A stretch of 34,598 nucleotides of DNA, taken from positions 1-34,598 of the IMG/VR virus record IMGVR_UViG_3300013094_000148; one strand, given 5' to 3'. Made by a program: the position numbers and the translations under genes. Source of the stretch: a virus. The notes under the pieces were generated by a model. The model saw only the letters and a list, made by a program, of their open reading frames with translations. It did not search any database and was not told the DNA's origin. Shown one piece after another: positions 15,812-23,580 of this stretch (position 1 is its first letter; every line of letters begins with the position of its first letter).

Positions 15812-16495
15812 ATGAAAGAACCGTATTTTGTCTTAGTCGCTGGTAGCGGCACAAGTTCCCGAGCAAACACTGAAGCACTCATGGAAGACCATTACTACGC
15901 TAATGGCTCTGAGGGCACCTTTGTGCTTGCCTTTGATAAGTCACCCACAAGAAGCCAAACAGTGGCTGCTCAATATGCTCAAGGGCAGAAAAAAGACATC
16001 GTTATTTTTTGCCACCCAGGGGGCATGACCGCAGGACTTCCTGCTGGCACGCTGGTTGAAAGCGCGACCCCTATTGTCGAGGCAATTGAGTTTCTCAAGG
16101 GCAAGAAGGCTACCGCCATGCTTTTGTGGGCAGATGAGGATAGCCACTGCTCCCTAGCCCTCCATGAAGCCACCGCCGTGGGCATCCCTTGCTTCGACCT
16201 GTCTAACGGGTTACTTCCCCTTACTGAAGTTTCGGGCGCAGAAGCCCCTATAGAGCCCAAAATACCTCAACAAGAACAATTACCTATAGACACAGAGTCT
16301 GAGGTCGTTACAGAGGTCGTAGAGGACGATTTTGAGGGTTATGAAGAGGAGTACGAGGAAGAGGAAATCGAATCTGACCTCGAAGATGAGCTCTACGAGG
16401 CTGTATGGCCGTTTGCCTCTGTACTAGCCGAAGCCTTCGCCCAAGCCCTTGTAGAGCAACTCAAGGATATTTTTGTGGTTAAGGGCAGCGAGTGA
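15812..16495 (+). CDS. Unidentified protein, possible nucleotide-binding fold with acidic tail
   Basis: The 227-aa protein starts MKEPYFVLVAGSGTSSRAN, a strand-glycine-rich-loop start, and has further hydrophobic strands DIVIFCHPGG and TAMLLWADED and then GIPCFDLSNGL. This order resembles Rossmann-like SLOG/LOG-type nucleotide-binding domains, but no signature is decisive. From about residue 145 a linker leads into a strongly acidic stretch (many Glu/Asp, about 170-195) and a C-terminal hydrophobic helix. It overlaps the next gene by GTGA. Function unknown; its start is controlled by a hairpin-embedded ribosome binding site. Confidence 0.6.
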   Translation: MKEPYFVLVAGSGTSSRANTEALMEDHYYANGSEGTFVLAFDKSPTRSQTVAAQYAQGQKKDIVIFCHPGGMTAGLPAGTLVESATPIVEAIEFLKGKKATAMLLWADEDSHCSLALHEATAVGIPCFDLSNGLLPLTEVSGAEAPIEPKIPQQEQLPIDTESEVVTEVVEDDFEGYEEEYEEEEIESDLEDELYEAVWPFASVLAEAFAQALVEQLKDIFVVKGSE

Positions 16496-17352
16496 TATCT
16501 GCCAGAGCCCTAGGGGTCCTACACAGGCTTCATACCATAAAAGAGCAGCAGTCAGCCGTAGAGTTAGCTGAGTACTTCAAGGAGGGCAAGCATGCCATGA
16601 GGGCATCCTTGGTCGAACTTGAGTCGCTTGGACTCATAGAGCGAAAAACCGTCCGTATTGGCACTCGCTACGTCCACACCCAGAAGGTAACTGACGAGGG
16701 TAGGGCTTACCTCGGTTTTTCGGAACCCGAAATTGGGAGTCCGAAAATCAGACCCCTAATACAACTGAACAAGCTAAATAACTCATTAGATACTAATAAC
16801 TCATTTAGTGTTATAACTCTTAAAAGTAATTCTCACGAAGTGAGAAAGGAAAAAACGATGGGCTATGAATTTTTTAAAAAGAACTCAAGCCTCGATGACG
16901 AAGAGTTTGAAGCCGCCCGCCTCAAAGCCGAGAAAGAGCGGCAAGTCGAGTACCGAGAGCAGAAGATGCTCTCCTCCGCCAAGACCGCGGAGATTAAAGC
17001 CAACCGCCAGCCCAAAGACTGGAGCGTCAAAGACTCGGTACATGAGTTTGCTGACCGCATGAGTATGACGTGGGGAATCCCTCCATGGAACTTTGCTGAG
17101 ACGCCGTTCTTTCAGGCTTTTGGTAAGAGCCGAAAAAAGTACATGACCAAGGGTGATGTTGAGCTAGAGATGATAAATATTTTCTACAGCAACTTAAAAA
17201 TTACTCGCGGTCTTACTACAGGAGACCTTTTGTGGAAACAATTTATCGCCCAATACGCGACACTTGCAGAACAGGCCAAACTGCGGTTAAGTACTCCCCA
17301 ACAGATTGAGCAGGCTCTTCAAGAGTCTGAAGATTCTTGGAAGGGGCTTTAG
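16492..17352 (+). CDS. Lambda-O-like replication initiator with winged-helix N-terminus
   Basis: GTG 16492 begins a 286-residue protein. Residues about 1-80 look like a winged helix (RALGVLHRLHTIKE, then AVELAEYFKEG, MRASLVELESLGLIERK and a wing near TRYVHTQKVTDEGRAYL). An Asn/Ser-rich linker (about 88-120) is encoded by AT-rich repeated DNA. The C-terminal part (about 123-286) is charged then helical (DWSVKDSVHEFADRM, WGIPPWNF). Next comes a DnaC-type loader, the same order as lambda O-P. Likely binds an origin and recruits the loader. A second start inside (ATG 16858) has a good ribosome binding site. Confidence 0.6.
   Translation: MISARALGVLHRLHTIKEQQSAVELAEYFKEGKHAMRASLVELESLGLIERKTVRIGTRYVHTQKVTDEGRAYLGFSEPEIGSPKIRPLIQLNKLNNSLDTNNSFSVITLKSNSHEVRKEKTMGYEFFKKNSSLDDEEFEAARLKAEKERQVEYREQKMLSSAKTAEIKANRQPKDWSVKDSVHEFADRMSMTWGIPPWNFAETPFFQAFGKSRKKYMTKGDVELEMINIFYSNLKITRGLTTGDLLWKQFIAQYATLAEQAKLRLSTPQQIEQALQESEDSWKGL
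16759..16826 (+). repeat. Four iteron-like repeats in AT-rich DNA, candidate replication origin
   Basis: Copies are centred on AAC at 16763, 16780, 16798 and 16815: AATACAACTGAACAAG (degenerate), AATAACTCATTAG, AATAACTCATTTAG and ATAACTCTTAAAAG (partial). Spacings are 17, 18 and 17 bp, so they are not all in the same codon phase and the repeat is at DNA level. From 16776 the sequence is strongly AT-rich. Position in the linker of an initiator-like gene parallels lambda ori within O. Confidence 0.5.
16830..16860 (+). promoter_or_regulatory. Hairpin plus internal translation start in the O-like gene
   Basis: TTCTCAC (16830-16836) and GTGAGAA (16840-16846) form a perfect 7-bp stem with a GAA loop. 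It abuts AAGGA (16846-16850), which lies 7 nt before the in-frame ATG 16858. Initiation here would give a 164-residue C-terminal product lacking the winged helix. Confidence 0.45.
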
Positions 17353-18038
17353 TGTTTAAACTTGAAGACTTAAAAGTCGGTAGACGAAACTGGGTTAAAA
17401 CATCCGCAGTACCTGCTCGCAGAATTGGGTGGACTCTTGAGGATTGCACTAAAGCGCCAGAAAAAGTTCTAGCAGATGTTACTCGCTGGGTAGAAGCCGT
17501 TAAAGACGGAAAAATAATTTTGGATATTGGTGGTGACCACTGCGGTCGAGGACTTTTGATTTACGGCACACCAGGACAGGGAAAGACGACCATTGCCATC
17601 TCTATCCTTCAAGAGATGATTAAAACTTTTCCACTTGAAGCATTTTCTCCTGAAGAAGGAAACGTCCTTGTTCGTCCGTGCTACTTCACTACCTACAGCA
17701 ATCTATTATCCCTAAAAGGGGACTTGATGGAGTCAGACTATGACGAAAGTAAAAAGGTTTTGCTTGACGGTATTTACGGAGAAGCAAAAGATGACGCATA
17801 CAACATCCGTGTACTTGTCATTGACGATGTAGGAAACGAGCACATCACCGCATCTGGTTGGCAAAAAAATATGCTTCATCATGTACTTCGCACTCGATTT
17901 GATAATGGATTTCCTACTATCATTACTACTAACATTCCAAGAGCAAATTGGTCTGCTATTTACGGTGATGCGACAGGAAGCTTTATCAAAGAGTCTTCTA
18001 TTTATATTTCATTTCCTACAGATAAGGACCTACGATGA
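17352..18038 (+). CDS. DnaC/IstB-type helicase loader ATPase
   Basis: GTG 17352 (TAGTG overlap; GGAAGGGG upstream) gives 228 residues; an in-frame TTG at 17337 is less likely. Walker A is GTPGQGKTT at about 72-80 and Walker B is VLVIDDVGNE around 155-165, with an R-x-N-x-W-S-A-I-Y segment late in the fold. This is the AAA+ layout of DnaC/lambda-P-analogue loaders, which place the DnaB-type helicase on DNA opened by the initiator. The helicase gene is three genes downstream, supporting the role. Confidence 0.82.
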   Translation: MFKLEDLKVGRRNWVKTSAVPARRIGWTLEDCTKAPEKVLADVTRWVEAVKDGKIILDIGGDHCGRGLLIYGTPGQGKTTIAISILQEMIKTFPLEAFSPEEGNVLVRPCYFTTYSNLLSLKGDLMESDYDESKKVLLDGIYGEAKDDAYNIRVLVIDDVGNEHITASGWQKNMLHHVLRTRFDNGFPTIITTNIPRANWSAIYGDATGSFIKESSIYISFPTDKDLR

Positions 18039-18349
18039 AAGAGGAGACTGTGAAGAACGAGGTCAGACTTGTTCAAGTCTTTTTGACAAAAGACAGGACA
18101 GCGCAGGACTCTGGTATCTACGAGGTAAGTATCTCCTCGGACCGAAAGATTCTGTGCACCTGCCCTGGCTGGCTTTCCCTTAATCGATGCAAGCACTCTG
18201 ACATTGTTAGGGCACGTTTAGACGAAGACGGCAACTATCCATTTGAAATCTCAGAGCGAGCAACAAAAAAAGAGGGCGAAATAGCCAATAGCTCAAATGA
18301 GAAGTTCAGAGAGTTCATCATTAAGTACGGGAAAATAGAGGTCGTATAA
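18035..18349 (+). CDS. Small SWIM-type zinc finger protein
   Basis: The 104-residue protein starts at ATG 18035 (ATGA overlap). It contains C41-x-C43...C52-x-H54 in CTCPGWLSLNRCKH, the C-x-C-x(n)-C-x-H SWIM zinc finger pattern, with a preceding beta hairpin (GIYEVSISSDRKILC) as usual for this fold. SWIM fingers bind DNA or protein and occur in recombination-associated factors. There is no catalytic domain; the rest is charged. Being translated between the loader and helicase genes, it probably acts in replication or recombination, but its partner is unknown. Confidence 0.7.
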   Translation: MKEETVKNEVRLVQVFLTKDRTAQDSGIYEVSISSDRKILCTCPGWLSLNRCKHSDIVRARLDEDGNYPFEISERATKKEGEIANSSNEKFREFIIKYGKIEVV

Positions 18350-18757
18350 GTGTTCAAGGGAGACATTAGCAATGACCTCCCTAAGCGCGTGATTGTCATT
18401 CTTGATACTTTTATTGAAGAGCAGGTAATTACTAAAAAGAAATTTAAAGTAGTACCAGTTAAAGAGAAAAAAGAAAAGTTTAATCGCGCACTTTTGAGTC
18501 GTCTTTATGTGTTTGCTCAGCGTGTCGGTTACACGATGGAGCTTGCTTCCTTTACATTAAATGAAGAAGAGCTTGAAAAAGTTATTGCTACTCTTGACAA
18601 CATGGGCACCAATCCATTTCGTTACTTTACGTCTTATGAGTCTGTGAACCACCTAGTCTCAGAACTTCCATATAGACCTGAGGTCGTAGGTGTTTTGGAT
18701 TTGCCAACAAGGCTGCTAAGGTACGGTCACTGGGGATTGGACTTCACACAACTATGA
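18350..18757 (+). CDS. Unknown replication-operon protein, 135 aa
   Basis: GTG 18350 starts directly after the upstream stop (TAAGTG). The N-terminal part is basic (ITKKKFKVVPVKEKKEK); a helical middle (LLSRLYVFAQRVGYTMELAS, then LNEEELEKVIATLDNMG) precedes a conserved-looking C-terminus YRPEVVGVLDLPTRLLRYGHWGLD. No domain is recognised. It overlaps the helicase gene by ATGA, so it is translationally coupled and likely serves the replisome. A role as a loader accessory or regulator is only a guess. Confidence 0.65.
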   Translation: MFKGDISNDLPKRVIVILDTFIEEQVITKKKFKVVPVKEKKEKFNRALLSRLYVFAQRVGYTMELASFTLNEEELEKVIATLDNMGTNPFRYFTSYESVNHLVSELPYRPEVVGVLDLPTRLLRYGHWGLDFTQL

Positions 18758-19983
18758 ATAAAGAATCGTTGCTTCTTAGCAAAGCTATCGAAGATAGGAC
18801 ATTAGCTCCTCTCTTCGATAGAGGCGTAAATGCTTCTTGGTTTGCAGACTCAGAAGATAAAAGAGTTTGGGGATTTGTACAAAACCACTTTTCTAATTAC
18901 GGAGAATGCCCAAGCCTTTCTGTTATTCAAGATAACTTTCGTTCATACAAACTATTAGAAGTAGAAGATAGCCTCGATTACCTTTTAGACGAATTGCTCA
19001 ATGCTCGTCGTAAGATTTCTATTAGCAACACTATTGGCAGTGCTATTACCGCTATCGAAGATGGCAATGACCATGAGACCGCTATCAACATCCTTCAAAA
19101 GGGTTTGGTAAAACTGGAAGAAGAAGGTCTTTCTAAAAGCACAGATATAGATATTACAGCTGACCCAATGAAAAACTGGGATGCGTATTTATGGCGCAAA
19201 GCTAACCCAGGTCTACTTGGTGTAGCAACAGGGTTTAAGACTATTGACGATGCCACAGGTGGTTTGCAGAACGGTCAACTGATTGTCATTGTTGCTCCGC
19301 CTAAGACGGGTAAATCTACCCTTGCTCTTCAGATTGCTCAAAATGTCCACATGCAAGGTAAAGTCCCGATGTTTCAATCTTTTGAGATGCGTAACGATGA
19401 GCAGTTATCTCGTTATATAGCGATGAAGGCTCGTGTCTCCCATAAGCGGTATACAGCAGGAGCGCTGACACGTGAAGAAGAGGGTCGAGTACAGGCAAAG
19501 CTTAAGTCTCTTGAGCATATGCGTGAGAAGTTTTGGCTTGTAGGTTCTGAGGGAGCAACAGTTTCCTCCATCGCAGGTAAGATTCAGATTCACCAACCAG
19601 ACATTGTTTTCATTGATGGTACTTATTTGATGATTGATGAAAACGACGAGGCGCCTAACAGTCCTCAAGCCATTACCAACATCACTCGTGGTCTTAAGAG
19701 GCTTGCTCTTCGTGTCGATAAGCCTATTGTTATTACGACTCAGATTCTTACTAACAAAATGAGAAATGGGCAAGTAACAGCTGACGCCATTGGTTACTCG
19801 TCCTCTTTCCACCAGGATGCAGATGTTATCTTTGGTCTACAGAAGGAAGATGACGCTGTAGAAGATATGCGCCTTTTGAAGGTTATCGCTAGCCGTAACT
19901 CTGGACCTGCCCAAGTGAATATGATGTGGGCGTGGGATACAGGTATGTTTAGAGAGATGAGCCCAGAAGACTATGACGCTTGA
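18754..19983 (+). CDS. dnaB: Replicative DNA helicase, DnaB/SF4 family
   Basis: The 409-aa protein has an N-terminal helical domain (1-140) and a RecA-like motor with Walker A APPKTGKST at 181-189, an F-E-M motif (QSFEMRNDEQL), Walker B DIVFIDGTYL, a sensor-like VITTQI segment and a C-terminal SSFHQDADVIFGLQ stretch. This is the order of DnaB-type helicases. It unwinds DNA ahead of the polymerase and recruits the primase encoded immediately downstream (11-base overlap). It is slightly shorter than bacterial DnaB because of a reduced N-terminal domain. Confidence 0.9.
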   Translation: MNKESLLLSKAIEDRTLAPLFDRGVNASWFADSEDKRVWGFVQNHFSNYGECPSLSVIQDNFRSYKLLEVEDSLDYLLDELLNARRKISISNTIGSAITAIEDGNDHETAINILQKGLVKLEEEGLSKSTDIDITADPMKNWDAYLWRKANPGLLGVATGFKTIDDATGGLQNGQLIVIVAPPKTGKSTLALQIAQNVHMQGKVPMFQSFEMRNDEQLSRYIAMKARVSHKRYTAGALTREEEGRVQAKLKSLEHMREKFWLVGSEGATVSSIAGKIQIHQPDIVFIDGTYLMIDENDEAPNSPQAITNITRGLKRLALRVDKPIVITTQILTNKMRNGQVTADAIGYSSSFHQDADVIFGLQKEDDAVEDMRLLKVIASRNSGPAQVNMMWAWDTGMFREMSPEDYDA

Positions 19984-20905
19984 TGAGACAGAGGACATCC
20001 TTGAACGCTTAGGAATTGAGATTATCTCTATTAGAGGTAGAGAGATTCAAGCGCACTGCCCCGCCCACTTAGAGCGCACTGGTAAAGAAGATAGCAACCC
20101 TTCTTGGTATATCAATGCTGACACTGGAAAGCATATCTGTTTCTCCTGCCAGTTCAAGGGCGGTTTAACCACACTTATCGGGTACATGCAAGGTGACGAA
20201 TACATCGACACCAAAGAGTGGCTTGATTCGGGCTCCAGAGATTTACGTAGAGCTTTTGAAAGAATGATGACTCCAAAGCCTATTCCACAAAAGGTAGAGA
20301 ACGATATTACCGAGTCAATGCTCAAAGCCTTTACCGTGCCCTCAGATGAAGCGCTGTTATCTCGCGGTATTTCCCCCACAGCGGCTGCTTATTATGAGAT
20401 TTTATGGGATGCAAAAAACCTGAATTGGATTACCGTTATTAGAAACCCTTTTACTAACAAACTTTTGGGATGGCAAGAAAAAGGCTACAAGCAGCGTTAC
20501 TTCCGAAACTACCCTTCAGGAGTAGAAAAAAGCTCCTCATTATTTGGGTTTAAACAGTATGAGAGCGGTCCAATGATTGTAGTGGAGTCTCCGCTAGACG
20601 TGGCTAGATTAGCCTCTGTAAAGGTCTTAGGAGGCGTTTCTACCTATGGTGCAGCCGTATCCCATGCCCAACTTAATCTTATTCGTGGGGCAGAGCGAAT
20701 CATCATTGCAATGGACAATGACGATGCAGGGCGTGCCTCCTCTGAGAACCTCTTGAAGGCCGCTCATGATATGCACTTTGAGTGCTGGTTCTTTAACTAC
20801 TCCCAGACCGATAGGAAAGATGTTGGCGGGATGAGCAAGTCTGAGATAGTCTGGGGCCTTGAAAATGCACGGCATAGCATGCACGGCAGGAAAGCCTTTC
20901 TATGA
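19973..20905 (+). CDS. DNA primase (CHC2 zinc finger plus TOPRIM)
   Basis: The 310-residue protein begins at ATG 19973. A zinc ribbon C29-x2-H32...C56-x2-C59 is followed by a linker and a TOPRIM core with the acidic motifs VVESPLDVARL and AMDNDDAGR, as in DnaG-type primases. It lacks a long C-terminal helicase-interaction domain, so it is about half the size of bacterial DnaG. It makes RNA primers at the fork with the helicase encoded upstream. No strong alternative is seen. Confidence 0.88.
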   Translation: MTLDETEDILERLGIEIISIRGREIQAHCPAHLERTGKEDSNPSWYINADTGKHICFSCQFKGGLTTLIGYMQGDEYIDTKEWLDSGSRDLRRAFERMMTPKPIPQKVENDITESMLKAFTVPSDEALLSRGISPTAAAYYEILWDAKNLNWITVIRNPFTNKLLGWQEKGYKQRYFRNYPSGVEKSSSLFGFKQYESGPMIVVESPLDVARLASVKVLGGVSTYGAAVSHAQLNLIRGAERIIIAMDNDDAGRASSENLLKAAHDMHFECWFFNYSQTDRKDVGGMSKSEIVWGLENARHSMHGRKAFL

Positions 20906-20924
20906 AACATGGAGTTGAGTGACA

Positions 20925-21458
20925 ATGCTTATTGGACTTATGGGGTACGCCCGTTCAGGAAAAGACACAGTTGCCAACATTCTTGTTGAGCATTATGGCT
21001 TTGAACGCATTGCTTTTGCAGACCCAATCCGAGAGTTGCTTGCGCGGATTAACCCAATACTGAACAACGGGTATTACTTAAATGAGCATGTCCAAGAGTT
21101 CGGTTGGGAAATTGCTAAAGCTCGTCCAGAGGTTCGCCGTCTACTTCAAGAACTTGGCGTAGGAGCCCGTGATATTTTGGGCGAAGATGTCTGGGTAAAC
21201 GCCGCTTTACGAAAGATGTCCAGTAAAAATAAACATTATGTTGTTACTGATGTACGTTTCCAGAACGAAGCCTTGACTATTAAATTAGCCAACGGTGTTC
21301 TATGGAGAGTAGAACGCCCAAATGTTACAGCCATTAACGAGCACATCTCCGAGCACGCCCTTAAGGATTACAAAGAAGACATGTTTATTAAAAACGACTC
21401 CACCATAGAACACCTTGCTCAAACAGTATCTGCTTGTATTTTGGGAGTGCCCGCGTGA
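20925..21458 (+). CDS. Deoxynucleoside monophosphate kinase
   Basis: The product (about 177 aa) starts near LIGLMGYARSGKDTVA, a P-loop G-x-x-x-S-G-K-D typical of phage dNMP kinases, and has FADPIRELL, a L-L-Q-E-L-G-V-G-A-R segment and VVTDVRFQNEA, the characteristic motifs of the family to which T4 gp1 belongs. It raises phage DNA precursors by phosphorylating dNMPs. GTG 20919 is an alternative start; GGAG at 20911-20914 lies 4 nt from that GTG and 10 nt from ATG 20925, so neither is ideal. Confidence 0.85.
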   Translation: MLIGLMGYARSGKDTVANILVEHYGFERIAFADPIRELLARINPILNNGYYLNEHVQEFGWEIAKARPEVRRLLQELGVGARDILGEDVWVNAALRKMSSKNKHYVVTDVRFQNEALTIKLANGVLWRVERPNVTAINEHISEHALKDYKEDMFIKNDSTIEHLAQTVSACILGVPA

Positions 21459-23044
21459 GTTTTACAGGCACTCTTTTGCCCTATCAGCCAGAGGCTGTAG
21501 ACCGCATGTGTGACCGACAAAAGATGTTAGTCGCCTATGATTTGGGTTTGGGAAAAACTGTACTAACCATAGCCGCTATTGAAAGGCTTATGGATTCACG
21601 AAGAATTACAGAGCCTGGCTTGGTAATCTGTTTATCGTCCCTAAAATACCAATGGTCTAATCAAATTGAGAAATTTACTAATGGCACTTCACGCGCTTTG
21701 GTCATTGATGGAACCAAAGCTAAAAGAACAGAGCAATACGAAGAAGCGTACAACTGGAAAGAATCCAGAATTGATTACATCATCCTTAACTACGAACAAG
21801 TTGTTAACGATTGGGAATTTGTTAAAAAACTTCCACGGGGATTTGTAGTACTTGACGAAGCTACAGCCATTAAGTCTTTTAGGTCACAGCGCTCTAAGTA
21901 TGTAAAGCGTTTATCAAACGCCCCTTTTAAATTTGCTTTGACAGGAACTCCTATTGAGAATGGCAAACCTGAAGAGCTTTTCTCCATTATGCAGTTTGTT
22001 GACGACTCTGTTTTAGGGCGCTTTGATATCTTCGACTCTGCTTTTATTGTGCGTAACACTTGGGGTGGCGTACAAAGGTATAGAAACTTACCCATACTTC
22101 ATGAGCGCCTTAAAGAGGCGTGTGTGCGCAAGGCCCAAAAAGACCCCGACGTTGCCCCATTCCTTCCTGACGCTATTCATAAAGAGCCTATTAAAGTTGT
22201 TTTTGGGCGTAAGGGTGCCCAGCTTTATAGCAAGATTAAACAAGACTTGCTCTATGACTTAGATGAAGCCCAAGATTTATTTGGCGCCAACTTCAACGTA
22301 TTTGCCCATTATGGATACGAGAACAAGGGCGGAGGACTACACGACGAATGGCGCGGAAAAATCATGTCAAAGATTGGGTGCCTCAAGATGCTTTGCTCAC
22401 ATCCAGATTTAATACGCACAAGCGCAGAGAAGTATTACCAATTGAACGGAGAGGGTTCAGCCTATGCTGCAGAACTTGTTAATGATGGCTTTCTTGACGG
22501 GATTAATAATTCACCTAAACTGGAATATCTTGTACAGTACGTTAAAGACTTTCTTGAGCAGGACGAAGCAAACAAGGTAGTTATCTTTGCCAGCTATGTA
22601 GATATGCTCGGCATGATTGCTAAAGAATTGGGGCCTGAGCAGTGCCGACTTTACTCAGGAAAACTAGACGCAAAGGAAAAAGAAAATAATAAGCTTGATT
22701 TTAATAACCTTAGTAGCGTTCGTGTGCTCATATCTTCTGATGCGGGTGGCTATGGGGTGGACCTACCGTCGGGAAATTTACTCATTAACTACGATTTACC
22801 TTGGTCTTCTGGAGCAGCAAATCAGCGAAATGGAAGAATCGTTAGAGCGTCTTCTTCCTGGAGAACAGTTGTAATCCAAGACCTATTGATGGATGGGTCA
22901 GTTGAAGTGCGCCAATTTGACGCGTTACAACAAAAAAGTTCTATTGCAGATGCCATTGTTGATGGTGAAGGTATTGATGAAGAGGGCGGAGTGCCACTTA
23001 CAGTGGAAAGCCTAAGGCAGTTCCTTACCCTATCAAGTGTTTGA
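21455..23044 (+). CDS. SNF2-type helicase-like ATPase
   Basis: GTG 21455 has GGGAG at 21443-21447 with a 7-nt spacer and overlaps the upstream TGA, so it is preferred to a TTG at 21434; it gives 529 residues. Motifs in order: YDLGLGKT (Walker A), FVVLDEATAIK (DEAT in place of DEAH/DEAD), FALTGTPIENGKPEELF, VVIFASYVDML, then SSDAGGYGVDLPSGNLLINYD and QRNGRIVRA (motif VI). This is SF2/SNF2 translocase architecture. Phage members are linked with replication or recombination fork remodelling. It ends back-to-back with the reverse-strand gene. Confidence 0.88.
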   Translation: MSFTGTLLPYQPEAVDRMCDRQKMLVAYDLGLGKTVLTIAAIERLMDSRRITEPGLVICLSSLKYQWSNQIEKFTNGTSRALVIDGTKAKRTEQYEEAYNWKESRIDYIILNYEQVVNDWEFVKKLPRGFVVLDEATAIKSFRSQRSKYVKRLSNAPFKFALTGTPIENGKPEELFSIMQFVDDSVLGRFDIFDSAFIVRNTWGGVQRYRNLPILHERLKEACVRKAQKDPDVAPFLPDAIHKEPIKVVFGRKGAQLYSKIKQDLLYDLDEAQDLFGANFNVFAHYGYENKGGGLHDEWRGKIMSKIGCLKMLCSHPDLIRTSAEKYYQLNGEGSAYAAELVNDGFLDGINNSPKLEYLVQYVKDFLEQDEANKVVIFASYVDMLGMIAKELGPEQCRLYSGKLDAKEKENNKLDFNNLSSVRVLISSDAGGYGVDLPSGNLLINYDLPWSSGAANQRNGRIVRASSSWRTVVIQDLLMDGSVEVRQFDALQQKSSIADAIVDGEGIDEEGGVPLTVESLRQFLTLSSV

Positions 23045-23530
23045 TTACTGGTAGATAAGGCGCTCAGCCAAATCCCCAGGAACTACGATGTAATCTGGCT
23101 TATCCACAAGATGCACGCCAGCCTTGTTATAGGATTCAGCAACTAGTTCTGAGCAAATAAATCCATCCATCTTTGATAACTTGACAAAAAATGGCACATT
23201 AGCAAGTACCTTAAGCCCCAAAATTCTAAAGGCAAGAAGAGCGATAGTGAAGTAGCCATAAGGGCTGCCAAGGGTACTCATTGCATAATCAGCAATAGCT
23301 TCTCGTTGCTTCTGGGTAAGCTTCTCGTGCTTATTCCACGCAATGTCTTTGTAGTTTTTTACAGGGCTCATTTTTACGCCAGTTGGGTCAGCGCCTACAA
23401 TGATGTCGTTTCCTACGTAAATGAAGCAGTGATTCCAACGACTCATGGTTCCTAGTCGAATAAGCCAACCAAAGAATCCATTGGTCTTAACACAGCCGTA
23501 ATCCCCTATTTTGGGCGCATAAATACTCAT
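23045..23530 (-). CDS. Permuted papain-like (YiiX/NlpC-related) putative hydrolase
   Basis: The only clear reverse-strand gene, 161 aa. An early H34 in RWNHCFIYVG and a later C126 in FICSELVAESYNKAG give the His-before-Cys order of permuted papain-like amidases (YaeF/YiiX group). A hydrophobic stretch (about 93-116, FTIALLAFRILGLKVLANV) lies between them. Such enzymes act on peptide or amide bonds, including cell wall or acyl groups. No ribosome binding site precedes ATG; a CATAAT box 7 nt upstream suggests a leaderless mRNA. It could be a lysis or superinfection factor, or moron-like. Confidence 0.75.
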   Translation of the reverse strand: MSIYAPKIGDYGCVKTNGFFGWLIRLGTMSRWNHCFIYVGNDIIVGADPTGVKMSPVKNYKDIAWNKHEKLTQKQREAIADYAMSTLGSPYGYFTIALLAFRILGLKVLANVPFFVKLSKMDGFICSELVAESYNKAGVHLVDKPDYIVVPGDLAERLIYQ

Positions 23531-23580
23531 ATATTTAATTATGGCGGGTAAATACGCTTAAAAACCTATAAACTATATGA
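23531..23580. promoter_or_regulatory. Divergent promoter region for leaderless genes
   Basis: Fifty bases separate two divergent starts. Reverse strand: CATAAT (23543-23538) lies 7 nt before its ATG. Forward strand: TATAAA (23567-23572) ends 8 nt before ATG 23581. Neither start has a Shine-Dalgarno, so both mRNAs probably begin at or near ATG. CATATA (23528-23533) and TATATG (23574-23579) form an inverted repeat flanking the region. No convincing -35 boxes were found. Confidence 0.5.

Noticed and set aside
16492-17352. Two separate genes instead of one long O-like gene
   Set aside because: There is no stop between the halves; the internal ATG is better treated as an alternative start than as proof of two genes.
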